From Bactericera cockerelli (Eukaryota > Arthropoda > Insecta > Hemiptera > Triozidae), in NCBI GenBank assembly GCA_024516035.1, contig JAMCCL010000018.1, forward strand, positions 62,001-126,000: a stretch of 64,000 nucleotides of DNA, in the 5' to 3' direction. Below the pieces are notes generated by a model. That model saw only the letters and a list, made by a program, of their open reading frames with translations, was not told the origin of the DNA and searched no databases. A program made the translations under genes and the position numbers. Of the stretch, positions 22,407 through 33,775 are shown in pieces (position 1 is the stretch's first letter; every line of letters starts with the position of its first letter).

Positions 22407-23378
22407 GGGTCATTTTCATTTATCTTGGGCATATCAAGTCCGCAACCTTTCTCCTTTAATAAATGTGAAAATAATAGGGATATATGACTAAAATCTATTT
22501 GATCACATAGGAAACAATTTTTTTTATAAATTACAATAATAAATTGTCTTTTAAACTAATGTGGAGACTCAAAATTGCCAGTTATGTAAGTAACGTTCAT
22601 GATATTTTAGGTGTCCCTTAGTCTAAGATTTTACTGTGTCTGATAGAAAAAAATGCATTTCTCCCCATTGTTTTCACCAAAATCCAATATAAATGAGAAA
22701 AATACAGTTTATTTAGGATGTGACCATTAGTTTTCATGAAAATAATAATGTTCACCTCATTCTACAGACGTGTAAAGTTGTGTCCCTACGAAGAAAAAAA
22801 AATCTCCGTCATGAATGTTACCCCCAAAAAAATGTAAACCATTTTGAAAAACCCTTAGAATGAGAAGCTAGCAGCTGCCGTCATTTTGCTTCTTACAGAT
22901 GACATTGTTTTTGTTTTGAAATTTCCTGTCAGTTGGATGTTGGATGCAGTACAGTGAGGGACAATGGTGGGTCTAATTTTTTTTGACAAGAACGTTACCC
23001 GGTTTTTAAAATAAATTGTAATGATTCTTTAATATATAAGGTATTTCTTTAATTCTTCTGCATGTCCTCTTTCCAATCAAATATTTTTTTTTGTAAAGTG
23101 AATATTCTTTTATTGAGAAAAGATTGTTTTAGTGGCGTGTTACTCATGAACGTTACCGTCATGAACGTTACCCGTGGTCATGAACATTACCTGGTACGTT
23201 AAGTTTTTGTAATTTTGTGTGAAGAGGTAGCTGCTAGAAATATTCTAAATGAAAGCTTTTGCTCAAAGGTATTTGTCTTAGTCTTCTGAGCCTAAAAAAT
23301 TGTTAAAAATTGTTTAGGAAAAAGGTAACGTTCATGACTTGAAAAAATCCAATTGCCCAAGATAAATGAAAATGACCC
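22407..23378. mobile_element. MITE of about 970 bp with repeated ACGTTCATGA motifs
   Basis: Terminal inverted repeats GGGTCATTTTCATTTATCTT (then GGGCA) at both ends. TACT directly duplicated outside each end (22403-22406, 23379-23382). No coding sequence. The interior holds at least seven copies of ACGTTCATGA/TCATGAACGTTAC variants (for example about 22592, 22806, 22988, 23147, 23158, 23176, 23325), which could be binding sites for the mobilising transposase. It interrupts the C-terminal part of the jerky-like gene. Confidence 0.75.
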
Positions 23379-23562
23379 TACTATGACTTTTGACAAAAAC
23401 AACTGGAAATGGCCTGAGAAGGAGGACATTATATGGTATGATTCTTCTCAAGTGAAAGAGATTATTGAAGCTCCAGAAATTATCCCAAGTTTATCATCAT
23501 CAAGAAATCCGTCTTACTCCGTACCAGAAGTTCAGAAATATAGAAAAAATGTTTGTACTTAA

Positions 23563-24380
23563 TTACTGAAGCTACTTACCTAAATACCCACCTTAAAAAT
23601 AATAAACAGAACAATTTACAGAACATTTTCTCTGATTTTTATTTATTTAGAACATAGAATAGGTATCTAGTTTAGGGAGAAATAGATATGGTCAATTATT
23701 GGGTCAATCAATGGTCAAAAACTAGATGTCAGTGATCAAAAACTGGGACTTAAAACAATGTAAAGTTTTTTTTTTTTTTTTTTTTTTTCAAAGGTATTTG
23801 TGTTAAACAACTATTGTCAGAATTTTGCAAACAATTTTATCTTTCCATATCGATAATTTACATCATCAAGAGTCAAAAGACACAAATTTTGTAATATTTT
23901 ATGTAAAAAACCTTCCTTACTTGGTCAATTACTGGTAAGATCACCCTTTATCAATACATTTATTGATACACCCTGAGACACTGTGTGTGTGCCATTTATA
24001 ATTCAGCTATCAAAAGGTGAAGTCTGATGAATTTTGCTTGTGAATTCATTGTACACCTACAGGAAGAACTACTCATCAATTTTGAAGATGTACCTTTGTG
24101 AACCTTCTGATTTAGCTGTGAAAACCAGCAGCTGTAACCACTATCTTCCCAAATCAACCCAAACCTCTCAACAATTCTTCAAGATCTTGATAATCACTGA
24201 CCAACCTGATTAAATAGCAACATATTATTTACATCTCAAGTGTATTTATAAAGTATAAAAAATGCTTTCCAAGTCTGGAGAACAAGGCATTGTGCTTATT
24301 AAATAATATTTATGTTCCTTTAAATACCTTTATCTAGAAACATCTGTTATTAACTAGAATAGATTTAGAACTGTTAACCA
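23563..24380. other. Gene-free interval with a poly(T) run
   Basis: AT-rich, no coding sequence recognised. A long T run at about 23767-23788. No terminal repeats found. Confidence 0.5.
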
Positions 24381-24382
24381 AC

Positions 24383-24450
24383 CTCAGTAGCTTGATTGAT
24401 AAGGTGGTGGACTTACCGTGGAAGTTGGTGGTTCAAGTCCTGGTTTCAGC
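24383..24450 (+). repeat. tRNA-like SINE head
   Basis: An A-box-like segment (TAGCTTGATTGATAAGG) and a good B box (GGTTCAAGTCC) lie at tRNA spacing. The acceptor stem does not pair and an unrelated tail follows, so this is a SINE head or tRNA relic, not a functional tRNA. Confidence 0.5.
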
Positions 24451-24839
24451 ATAGATATAGTAAAGCAAGTTTGAGTAGTTGTGACATCAGGAAAGTGTTA
24501 AGTATACATATATGTCAACTTTGTTTACATGCATACAAGTCATACACACAAACAAAACAATATTACTGTGTGTGTATACAGTAAAAAGAAAAAAAGTATT
24601 CTTAACATGAGCATTTTAGAACAATGTTTTGAAGTTCTCTCTTAAAAAATATATATAAAAACAAATAAATTCTTTTTATAAATTGTCTCATTTATTTCTT
24701 TTCTTCTTATTACCATTTCACTTATTCTGTAGTTTAATTTTATTTGTATATACTAGTTTCCTAATTCTAATACCAGCTAATAGTATTGGCATATTATTAC
24801 TGAAATGTTAGCCTATTTTATAGGTATTTTATCTATAAA

Positions 24840-25010
24840 AAAAGGCTGTATGAATGTATGTATGAATGTAATTATGTATGGATGTTCTTTATACAAATCC
24901 ACACCGATTGACCAAGAAACCTGAAATTTTGCACATAGTTCCGTTTGGATCAGGTTAAGCTTATAGTTAAGGTTAAGCTACAAGGAGTAAGGATAAAAAA
25001 TGGATGGGTG
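24840..25010 (+). repeat. Short tandem (TGAATGTA)n and fragment with a GAAATTTTGCACA motif
   Basis: Starts with TGTATGAATG-type tandem units, then CCTGAAATTTTGCACATAG. The latter resembles the motif repeated at 53.41 and 53.75 kb (CTTGAAATTTTGCACACA), suggesting a shared non-autonomous repeat family. Confidence 0.4.
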
Positions 25011-25311
25011 ACGCAAAAAATATTCACTTTTTTTTTATCTAAATGACATTTTTTCTTGAGATTATTAATAAATAAGATCACAATTTCTGATTTTCAGTCT
25101 TATATTTTTCCATTTTCATGGCAAAAAAAATAGAAAGCAGAAGTATGACAAAGAAAACATGAAACAAACAGAATATAATATGTAGAATCAAGATAAATTT
25201 ATATATCTAAATATTATACATAAGGGTAATTAAATAATCATGGAACAGAGGTAAAAGGAATATGACTTTCAAAACAAAGCTTTGTAAAATTAAGAACAGG
25301 GCTTCCAGAAA

Positions 25312-26190
25312 GTTTTTTTTTTAATTTTGGGTTTAACTTCACATTCATGGTCATATCATGATGGGGGCTTTACACTCCATTTTCAGGAAACTCACAAACC
25401 TGATACCCACATTAACCTCCGGAAGGGTTGGGCCTGAATGCTAGCAGCACAAAGTCTTAACCTTGCTGGACATTGCTTAACTTTGGTGATCCTACGAGAA
25501 CCTGAGTATTCAAAGTGCCATCAATGCTGGCTCAGAAAGAATCTCCCCCTCATTATCTCCAAATTGAATAAAATATTACAAACTGTATAATAAAACATTG
25601 AAATTTTGAAACACTTATTTTTAATTCTTTCTATGTTATTATTATAGACTGGAGGATCCATGAAAAAACCCCTGTCCTGATTTGTGTCAGGATGGTATTT
25701 TTATCCTTCATTAACTGGGAATTGCACCAGCTACTCACATTAACTTCACCCAGCCTAAGTAGGGCTAGATATGCCAGCCTCACATTTTTGGAGGGAACAG
25801 CAATTTATTTTTGAATAAAAGAAAGAAAAAAAATAGATCTCAGGATCTTTGGATTACGGGTAGTAGTCAAATCCTGAATAATATAAACTACCTACTGTTT
25901 TAAAAATTAAAATCAACACATTACCTGCAGTAAAAATTGTGCTTATTACAAGAATTCACTGTTAAAATTTGCAACACTTATTTCTTCTTCTACTTTTACT
26001 TCCAATATTTTTTTTATAGTTTATTATAGACTGGTTGAATCAAGATCCATGAGAAACTTTGGTCCTGATCTGAGATAGTGATGATGGAGGTTTTATCCTA
26101 CATATACTGGGAATAGTACCAGTTACCCACATTAACCTCACCCAGCCTGAGTCACCCACATCCACCTCACCCAGCCCACTTTAACCTAGA
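25312..26190 (-). repeat. Three copies of a SINE family (25.3-25.5, 25.65-25.8, 26.03-26.19 kb)
   Basis: Each copy, read on the minus strand, shares a body with GGCTGGGTGAGGTTAATGTG, an ACTGG(T)-type middle and a segment resembling GGAGGGTAAAACCCCCATC. The complete version lies at 57.38 kb with a 5S-like head. These three lack the head or are diverged. No coding sequence lies between them. Confidence 0.55.
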
Positions 26191-26720
26191 AATTATGAAG
26201 GAACTTAAGAACAGTCAACTTGATGGACTTTTATCAGAAATTGTTATAACTATAATTGCACACTGTAACTGATGAACTCATCTAGGAAATGGATGGTTTA
26301 TCATGAAACACAACAAAATTTTCACTGAGGAATCAGACTTGAGTCACTTTCACTTATGAGGAAGGTGGAACCTTGAATAGGTTTCAACCAAAGATCTTCA
26401 GGTTGCAGCTGTGTTAGATTGGATGCACAATACATGTAAATAGGTTGAAAGTATCATGTGGAGTGTGGAACTCCTTCAGAGATCACATTCATTTTTAAAG
26501 CTAGGGTCTACTTTTGTAAAGATATGTTTTCAGATATTTTGACACTCCTGATCTCACTTCCACAAGAATTGTTCATGCTTTCCGGGGTAATGGCATTTGT
26601 AAAGTACCAGCTCCAGAAATCAGTCAGAGCATTGGATCACAAAAAACAGAACTATTTTAGGTTACAATAAAAATTAATAAATAAATCGATTTGCGAGTCT
26701 ACAGACCATCACTGAGACTG
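26190..26720. other. Gene-free interval
   Basis: Short open frames only (one of 70 codons at 26458-26670 with no recognisable motif). No repeat structure identified. Confidence 0.4.
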
Positions 26721-26721
26721 A

Positions 26722-27060
26722 AAGATAATCTGACATGTTGGAAAATAGGAGTTTCAAACAACAAAAATTTGACAAATTGAATTTTTTCAAAGGAAAATTA
26801 TCTCATTGACTCAATTTCAATTTCCGCGCTCGACATTTTACTCGTTGGCACTCGTTGTTTTCCTGTATGATGTTTTCAGAAATGTTAGTACAAGTGGAGG
26901 GGATAATTCTACTTTTTCCCAGCGTGGACTTCCCCTCTCGCCTTGCTCCAGCGTCGACTGCAAAATAGAGTTCCATCTTCACTTCGACCCCATGTTAGCA
27001 ACATCGACTTTGGGTTGATGTTGCCAAAGTCGACGCTGGAGACTCTCTATCGCGACCCGG
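26722..27060 (+). repeat. Copy A of a duplicated 5' flank of a Harbinger gene
   Basis: Direct duplicate of 27878-28245. Shared landmarks: CTGACATGTTGGAAAA, CATTTTACTCGTTGGCACTC, GGGGATAATTCTACTTTTTC and AGACTCTCTATCGCGACC. The right part has an inverted pair (GCAACATCGACTT / AAGTCGA with GATGTTGCC). Copy A lacks a segment of about 40 bp (GTAAACAAGTAACAGCTG region) present in copy B. Confidence 0.75.
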
Positions 27061-27064
27061 CTGA

Positions 27065-27907
27065 AAGAATTTCCTGACGATCTGCTGCATGCCTTGCTGA
27101 CTAGAAGGGAAGTGAATGAATTCTTTTCTGAGCTCAACTAGAGCTTCTATCACTAACTGGATGATATCATGGGCTGATGTTTTAGAGATAGGTACCCATG
27201 GTGTCCCCAGCACATATGAAGAAGTAGCCAGTGGCCAAAAATCTGAGCGTGAGGAGAAGCCTATTCAATGGGCTAATTGCATTATTCCTGAAAATATGAA
27301 AATATCAGCTCTTGCTAGTATTTCTTTTGAAATAGTTCAGGTAGTCAGTCTTTAGATGCAGGCTATTTGAGAACTCCTTAGAGGGTTTTTACCTCATATG
27401 AAATAGATGGATTATTGAGAAACACCAGGTGATATACTGATGTTGAGTACATTATTTTTAATGCCAACTGTCATCCATAATCACTAATGGGTGGTAATGG
27501 TCCCAGGTAGGTAATGTAATTTCAAAGTGAATGTAAGTTGTACCACTAAACTTGCTACGATGTGATTAAGATTAAAAATAATTTCAAAACATTCCAGTAC
27601 TTTGCTAATAATCTACAGTGACTTACCTATCTGAGTTCGGTCTGATTTTATCAGCAATCTTAGCTAGTATTATTAGCACTGTTCCCTTTTCCAACCTAAA
27701 CCTGAGTTGAAATTGGTTGTTGCTAAGGTTATTGAAGAAATCGTATCTCTCCCTGATGACTGGAGGCCTTCTCAACCTTGGTGGTTGAAAATCTTCTTCC
27801 TCATCATCATCATTGTCAGGAAAAATTATGGTCGGAAAAATTTCTTCGAAATTGGGTGGCATAATAGGGAATAACAGGTAGTCTGACATGTTGGAAAAGA
27901 GCCACAC
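27065..27907 (-). pseudogene. Harbinger transposase N-terminal exons (decayed copy)
   Basis: Exon 1 (27907-27627) encodes MSDYLLFPIMPPNFEEIFPT, an acidic stretch, then RERYDFFNNLSNNQFQLRFR, the start of HARBI1-like proteins. It ends at a clean donor (GATAG/GTAAGT). Exon 2 begins at 27287 after TTTTCAG and stays in frame (NNAISPLNRLLLTLRFLATG), then shifts near 27200 into TSAHDIIQLVIEALVELRKE and FIHFP. The copy stops at about 27065 where duplicate A begins. The catalytic exons are absent. Confidence 0.7.
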
Positions 27908-28245
27908 AACAGGAATTTGGCAAGTTGAATTTTTTCAAAGGAAATTGATCACATTGACTCAACTTAATTCCAATTCCCGCCCTCGACATTTTACTCGTTG
28001 GCACTCGTTGTCCTAATAATTTGTAAACAAGTAACAGCTGTTTTCCGTCGTAATATGATGTTTTCAGAAATGTTAGTACAAGTGGAGGGGATAATTCTAC
28101 TTTTTCCCAGCGTGGACTTCCCCTCTCGCCTTGCTCCAGCGTCAACTGCAAATCTTCACTTCGACCCCACGTTAGCAACATCGACTTTAGGTTGATGTTG
28201 CCAAAGTCGACGATGGAGACTCTCTATCGCGACCAATGAAGTAAA
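27878..28245 (+). repeat. Copy B of the duplicated Harbinger 5' flank
   Basis: Overlaps the start of the minus-strand Harbinger gene (its Met codons fall in the first 30 bases) and extends through its upstream flank. Same direct orientation as copy A, with a few substitutions and one extra segment. Probably includes the promoter and subterminal sequence of the element. Confidence 0.7.
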
Positions 28246-28417
28246 GTTAGTTCTAGTTCATTGATCGCGACCCGACTGGAAGATTTTTTTGTTTTGTTTA
28301 CACGAAAACAGCTGAGTGATTCCGCTTTTTAGAAAGTCCTAAGGTCCGTTCAGAAAAGTATGAAAAATAAAGTATCGTGGGGTCCGTTCACAAATTTAGA
28401 AAAATCTTAGAAAATAT

Positions 28418-28453
28418 GTTGCACCCATGCAACAATGGGAGGAAAAGGGTTAA
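28418..28453 (+). repeat. Terminus of a second piggyBac-family element
   Basis: The palindrome GTTGCAC-N2-ATGCAAC (28418-28433) is followed by TGGGAGGAAAAGGGTTAA. The 18-bp end is the exact complement of the piggyBac terminus at 12105-12122. No transposase is attached, so this is a solo end or non-autonomous relative. Confidence 0.65.
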
Positions 28454-28736
28454 AAAATGGACACTTTGAATACAAAACCATTACGAACCATACTAAGCTT
28501 AGTCGGACTTGTACTTTCGGAGATATGCTAGTATTTGAATAAGCTCAACTTTTGAAAAATTGACGTTCGTGTAACGCCAATGAGCCTGTCATTTGTAACT
28601 ATGCAAAATATATTTCATCAGAACCTGACTTGTGGTTCTTGAGTTAAAGAAGGACAAACATATACACACTACACACACACAAACGAATCATTTTTTTAAT
28701 ATAAGATTGTATTAATATAGTTTCTCTGATTTTCAG

Positions 28737-31291
28737 CTACTCTGATGAAGATTTTTTCAGACTTTTCCGGATGAAAAAAAGGTCCTTTGACCTTCTCCTG
28801 ACTAATTTGATGGCTGAACCAAAGTTCAGTACTCTATGGACCAGAGGTTCTGAACCCCTATTCCCCTTAAAAGCTCTGGCAGCAATCATGTATTTGTCCT
28901 CGCAAGAGTCCATGAGGAAAATTGGAGACAAATTTGACATGGCAGATAGTTCTGTGATGAAGTCTGTTAATGACTTTATGGAAGGAATGGCAGGATTAAG
29001 AGACAGATTTATCATGTGGCCCCACGGAGAAGACCATGCTGTTATAGCACAACAGTTTGAAAATATAGCAAACTTGAAAGGTTCTTGAATTTTATTTTAC
29101 TATGAATAACAAATTGAACACATATTACTACCTAGACCATTGTCTAACCAGCTGATGCTCATCTCAGAGGTGGTATTACCTTATTTCCTTTATTTTAAGT
29201 CCGTACCCACCATCAGTTTTTTCCCCCTGTAACAAGGAAAGTGTCATTAAGAATTTAATCTTATCCTATTGTATTGCTAAGAATGGTCTCCTTATCCTAT
29301 TGTAAGAAAATGTATTGCTAAGAATTTAAATTCAGGGCACAATTAATGAAACAAAATTTATGATTTTTTTTTCTTATAATGCAAAAAAAAAAAAAAAAAA
29401 AATTATAGATATTAGTGAGAAAGAAATAAATATTAAATTTTACTATCCCAAACTTTCCTGGTCTAAAGAGAACCAATCAATCACACTGATTAAGAACAGA
29501 TAAAATTTTATTTTTCAGGGGTTATTGGGGCCATTGATGGGACGCACATAGAAGGGAAAATTCCAAAAGAAGTTGGTGGCAGTTATATTAAACGCAAGTG
29601 CCGAAAAACAGTTATATTACAGGCAACTTGTACGGCTAAGAAACTGTTCACCAGCACTTTTGTTGGATGTCCTGGACGAATGCACGATGCTAGGGTGCTG
29701 AGCATGTCATGTATCAGCCAACGTCCAGAAACCTTATTTGGTAGCAATGATGTGCATTTGATTGGAGACTCAGCGTATCCACTGAAGATGTTCCTGATAA
29801 CCCCATATAAAAAAAAAAACAGAAATCTAACAAGAGCGGAAGTGAAGTTCAACACTGTCCATAGTAAAACAAGGTAAGTTATCTTTAAGCACTCAATGGC
29901 CAATGAATGTAAATAGATTAAATTTTGTCTCACAAGTTTCAATACTACCCCAAATGGTCAAATTCTTTAACACGTAATATTTAACCCCTGTAATAACATT
30001 AAAATAATGAACCAGATGTATTAATATTAAACTAGCCGCGTTGCGGCTAGGGCTGGGCGCGGTGCGTTCAGCGAGGAATGGCCATGCTGGTGAAAGAAAA
30101 ATATTTGGTAGTTATGTATGTATTGATAGTTAAATTGGTACACTAATTTTCCACTATCAGAGATGGTGCTGTGTGTCAATGTAAATTTCAATTTGTTTCC
30201 AGGGTAGTTATTGAAAATGCATATGGATTGTTAAAAGGGCGTTGGCGAAGACTCCTGTATGTAGATGTTCAGAGTGTGGAGCAGATCATTTAAATTATCG
30301 AGACATGTTGTATCCTTCATAATTTCTGTCTTCTCCAAGATGATTTTATTGAAGATTTGGACATGATGTTGGAAGAACATGCTGAGGATCTCGAAGAGGA
30401 CAGATATGCAGCAGGTAACAAAAATAGATCATCTCTAGTATTAACACCTCCTTAAGAATAGCAATTGGTTTGAGGCTAGGTGCAACCATATGTGTACCTC
30501 ATACATGTCACTGTGGGTTTGATGTGGATAAAACAGGCCAGCATGAACTAAGTTGTGTTAAAAGTGGAGGGCGTTATTCTAGACACTGTGATTTGAATTC
30601 TATATTGAAACGAGCCCTGGGATCTTGTCATGTTCCGTCTGTTCTTGAACCATCTGGTCTTTTCAGATTAGATGGGAAAAGACCAGACGGCATCACAATG
30701 GCTCCATGGAAGAATGATAAACCTTTAGTTTGGGACGTGACATGTGTGGATAATCTAGCAAAGAGCCATATACAATATTCACTACAAGGCCCAGGAGAAG
30801 CAGCAAAACACGCTAAAAAATTAAAAAAAGATAAGTATCGCGAAATTCACTCCCAATTCATTTTCTCTCCCTTTGTCGTTGAAACTTTCGGATCTTTTGG
30901 AACAAATGCTTGGATCTATTCAATTCTATTTCCAAGTCTCTGGCGCTTGAAACGAAAGAGAGACATGCAGGGGAGTAGGTACTTCCGACAAAGAGTGAGT
31001 TTCGCGGTACAAAGAAGAAATCCCGTGCTAAATAATGTACAAATGACGGTGATAGCAGCTATTTGTGTGAGTTTACAAATTTTGAAACTGACAAAGCCTT
31101 AAGGTGTCATAGTATAACTACATGAAAAAATTAAAAATATATTTTTTCTAAAATTTGTTTCAGCACATCGAAGTCAGGAGTATGCTCTTGCACAAGCAAA
31201 GCGGGATATGCTGAAGAATATGCTGTCTTCCTACCTCAAATTAAAGGGCTGGGTAGAAGAGATTGCCAAAGGCAATAACCCCACTCTTTAA
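28737..31291 (+). pseudogene. Harbinger (HARBI1-like) transposase, four visible exons, one nonsense codon
   Basis: Exons: 28737-29080, 29519-29873, 30203-30414 and 31164-31291. All have AG acceptors and GT donors, with codon phase preserved across each join. Exon 1 carries the HTH-like SSQESMRKIGDKFDMADSSV. Exon 2 has IGAIDGTHIEG (Asp 1), PGRMHDARVL and LIGDSAYP (Asp 2). Exon 3 has VVIENAYGLLKGRWRRLL (Glu). Exon 4 is the C-terminus. A TAA at about 30292 replaces a Lys codon in the conserved QII-K-IIETCCILHNF segment. Upstream exons were not found. A retroelement fragment sits in the third intron. The enzyme normally acts with the Myb/SANT partner encoded downstream. Confidence 0.85.
30458..31102 (+). 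pseudogene. LINE-type retroelement C-terminal fragment with PD-(D/E)XK-like signature
   Basis: About 210 codons open to a stop at 31102. LRLGATICVPHTCHCGFDVD starts a Cys/His-rich segment (HTCHCG...HELSC...RHCDLN), followed by LFRLDGKRPDGITMAPW and KPLVWDVTCVDNLA. The RPDG...WDVTC pair has the shape of a PD-(D/E)XK nuclease core. I know this domain as the region after reverse transcriptase in a family of animal non-LTR elements. It lies wholly inside the third intron of the Harbinger gene, in the same orientation. No reverse transcriptase is present. Confidence 0.6.
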
Positions 31292-31635
31292 TTAGGACAA
31301 ATATTATGTATAATTGTATATATATATTTTTTTTCTCTCTCTCTTTTTACTTCTCTTGTATTCTATATAATATGTCCAATTAATAAAGTGTAAATAAATA
31401 AATGTAATACACACTGTTAAATAACGTTTAATATACACTATTAAATAATGTTTAATATACTAGATAAAGTTTAATACACACTATTAAATAGACCATAATT
31501 ATATGTACATAAATAAGGTCAGAAAATAAAATTTATAAATGAACATCAAATAAACAATGATTTTTTGGGCAAAATCTAATGGAACCATTAATTTGACCTA
31601 CGACAAGTCTTTCTTCCTCTAATAGCCAAAAAAAA
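31292..31635. other. 3' flank of the Harbinger transposase gene
   Basis: A/T-rich with AATAAA-type signals (CAATTAATAAAGTG near 31377) and a short tandem of TTTAATAYACACTATTAAATA units at about 31405-31490. No gene. Confidence 0.5.
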
Positions 31636-31944
31636 GCGCGATAGCTCAGTGGTTAAGCACTCGCTTGCCATGCGGAAGGTCCTGGGTTCGATCCCCCGTG
31701 CCGACAAAAATTTCTATTCTTAATTTGGTTACAATTGTTTGTAAGGGATACCTTCCGGTGCGCTCGTGTTGACCCAGCACCTAAATGGGAAGTATTGTGT
31801 CACTTCTCGCCCATCAGAGGGGAGGCATACTACGGGATGGGCAGGCTACAACACAGACCACAAGCGTCCACAGTAGTAGCTCCTGTTTCATGGCTACGAA
31901 ATAAAAAAGGCTGTGAAACACTCATCTTAAAAAAAAGTATAAAT
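31636..31944 (+). repeat. tRNA-derived SINE (about 310 bp)
   Basis: The head GCGCGATAGCTCAGTGG (A box) ... GGGTTCGATCCC (B box) has a Gly(GCC)-like anticodon arm (TTGCCAT loop). The acceptor stem does not pair, so it is not a working tRNA. The body runs to an A-rich end at about 31935, right at the stop codon of the Myb/SANT gene on the other strand. Confidence 0.65.
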
Positions 31945-32224
31945 TTAATCCTCTTCACTTGAACTAACTTCTACTCTCCTTCTTTTTCTCCTTTCAGTCT
32001 GTCTCTCTCCTTTCAGTCTGTCTCTTGCCTCCTGTGTCTCACACATCCTCTGCATAAAACCGAGAAATCTCTCCATCATCTTTCCCTCTTCTTCTTGCCT
32101 TTTGAGACTTTCTTTAAGAAGACTTGTTACATTGGCGTTACTCTTGTCAATATGAGCAAGAATAACGGAAGTCTTGTCCGGTTTCAGCCTTTGAGAAATT
32201 TGGCTGAACCGGGATGAAGTAGCC

Positions 32225-32480
32225 TCAGAAGAAAGAAGAGAAGAGGAGAGAGGGGGAGAAAATGAGTGAGGAGGAGAAGAGGAGGGAGGTGGAGGAGAAT
32301 GGGGGAGAGAAGAGGAGGCAGCAAGGGGAGAATTGGGGCGAGAAGAGGGAGGGGGAGGAGAATGGGAGCGAGAAGAGGAGGTAGCAAGAGAAGAACGGGG
32401 GCGCGAAGATGAGGCAGTAAGAGAAGAATGGGAGCGAGAAGTGGATGCAGCATAAGAAGAGGGAGTGAGAGAATAGGAAT
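32225..32480. repeat. Polypurine low-complexity block (GGAGGAGAA-type)
   Basis: Nearly pure purines on the plus strand. In the frame consistent with the Myb/SANT exon it codes a Ser/Pro/Arg-rich linker. The Leu/Pro and Phe/Ser open frames in the other two registers are by-products of composition. Confidence 0.75.
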
Positions 32481-33299
32481 GTGCCGAAGGTTTTCTTGTG
32501 GGGGCTGCACATGGTGATAATTTTTAGTTCTCTCAAACATGAGAGAAAAGTGGGCAGGAGTTTTCCTCCTAGCAGCGCCAGTTTTAGAAGAATCCTTCAA
32601 GTGTTTGGCCATCATTTTGTTAAGGTTATTTCACTTTTGGTTGGCCCTCCTGCCTCTTTCCATTCTGGAGGTCCCAGGAATTTTTATGCCAAACTGATCC
32701 TGAAAATAGAGAAAAATTCTGTAATTAAATCCAGCTAAACTAGTTTATGTTTTACATAAAAAAAAATATCTGGTGGCCAATTTCAACCTAGTTTTGTCAT
32801 TAGAAAAAAATTGTTCCCTTTTGAGTATCTTCTCTAGTGGTGTATCACATGGTATCATCATCAGTAAATGATAACAAGGTGTATGATATAGGGAATATAG
32901 GGTTTATTATCTGTTCAACTAAGCATTGGTATTTGATGTGATTTGGGTGGTGGACTTAAAACATAAACAATCCGGTACATGGGGATCTCTATGTTCTCTA
33001 GATTGAATCCCATCCAGTGCTTGAAATCCTACCCAAACCCACAATATCGATAACCTTAAATGTGCATTAATTTAATTTAGGACAGTATATGAAGTTCCAT
33101 TTTCCTATCCCTAAACATACAAAAAATTACAAGGGGAGTTCAGACTTTTGATTAATTTGATCTAAAAAAATGAAATAATTTCAAGACATTTTGATAGGAT
33201 ATATTTCACTACTAACCGTAACCACTGTAAATTTTAATCTGTGGTCCATGAACCTCATGAAATCATAGAGCTTTAAGGATTTTACTAACGTAACCAGCA

Positions 33300-33775
33300 A
33301 TCAGTATGGTTGTGAGAGAAATCTCTCACATTTTAATTTTTTGTACCCTGTATGTTTAAAAACTATCTTATTGGATTCATGTTACTTAATTGCCTCTAAA
33401 AAGAGATAAAAAATGTGGTGCTTTTTGTTTTGATTTTTTATCTCTAGTACCGATCAAGCAATTGACAGTAGAAGTTGCATTATTTGACAGTAGAACTTAC
33501 AAATGTAAGGGATTTCTCACACACTGTAGGTACTAGATACTAGATATATTATGACTAGAAAAGTTCCTTTTGATGTTTTTTTTTTTTTTAATATTTTTAT
33601 TATAAATTATACATATATAATAAAAAATTAATTTGTTACTGTTTGAATCATAATTATGTTTACTTTATTTCTGTGCAAACAGATTTTCTTAAAAAAATTA
33701 CACACACAATGCAATTCAGTTGCAAACAAGAAAAACCTTGAGTGTGAGAGAAATCTCTCACACCGATCAGTACTG
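33300..33775. mobile_element. Probable MITE of about 470 bp in an intron
   Basis: GTGAGAGAAATCTCTCAC, itself a palindrome, occurs at about 33313-33330 and 33743-33760. ATCAGTA-like outer sequence is inverted at the two ends. No coding content. It lies in the intron between exons 2 and 3 of the Myb/SANT gene. A half copy (GGGATTTCTCACAC) near 33510 may be a subterminal repeat. Confidence 0.45.

Larger units (their letters stand above)
18026..23562 (+). pseudogene. jerky-like pogo transposase gene, split by two insertions
   Basis: The first part (18026-19156) has the HTH residue (YNVPHSTLINKLKQL), the CENP-B-type HTH (GPPTILTKQEELLLCTWI) and a complete pogo catalytic triad: FNADESSF, ILFFIDGHKSHLTY and LQPADVAVFRSLK. 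The frame resumes at 21414 after the fold-back element. Removing one TA restores the open frame through the peptide KPTNFGAEHLLYIESLQ and two tandem acidic repeats (VIQGP-N-NPVEES). In-frame TAA codons at 21820 and about 22000 and a shift near 22310 follow. A second insertion (22407-23378) separates the last piece (WKWPEKEDIIWY, 23384-23562). It is the most complete pogo-type protein in the window. Confidence 0.8.

Noticed and set aside
26458..26670. 70-codon open frame
   Set aside because: No recognisable domain or neighbour; composition not clearly coding.
31641..31711. Possible tRNA-Gly(GCC) gene
   Set aside because: A and B boxes and an anticodon loop are present, but the acceptor and part of the anticodon stem do not pair, and a SINE body follows.
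32184..32615. 143-codon Leu/Pro-rich and 103-codon Phe/Ser-rich minus-strand frames
   Set aside because: Registers of a polypurine low-complexity block; only the third register joins the Myb/SANT coding sequence.
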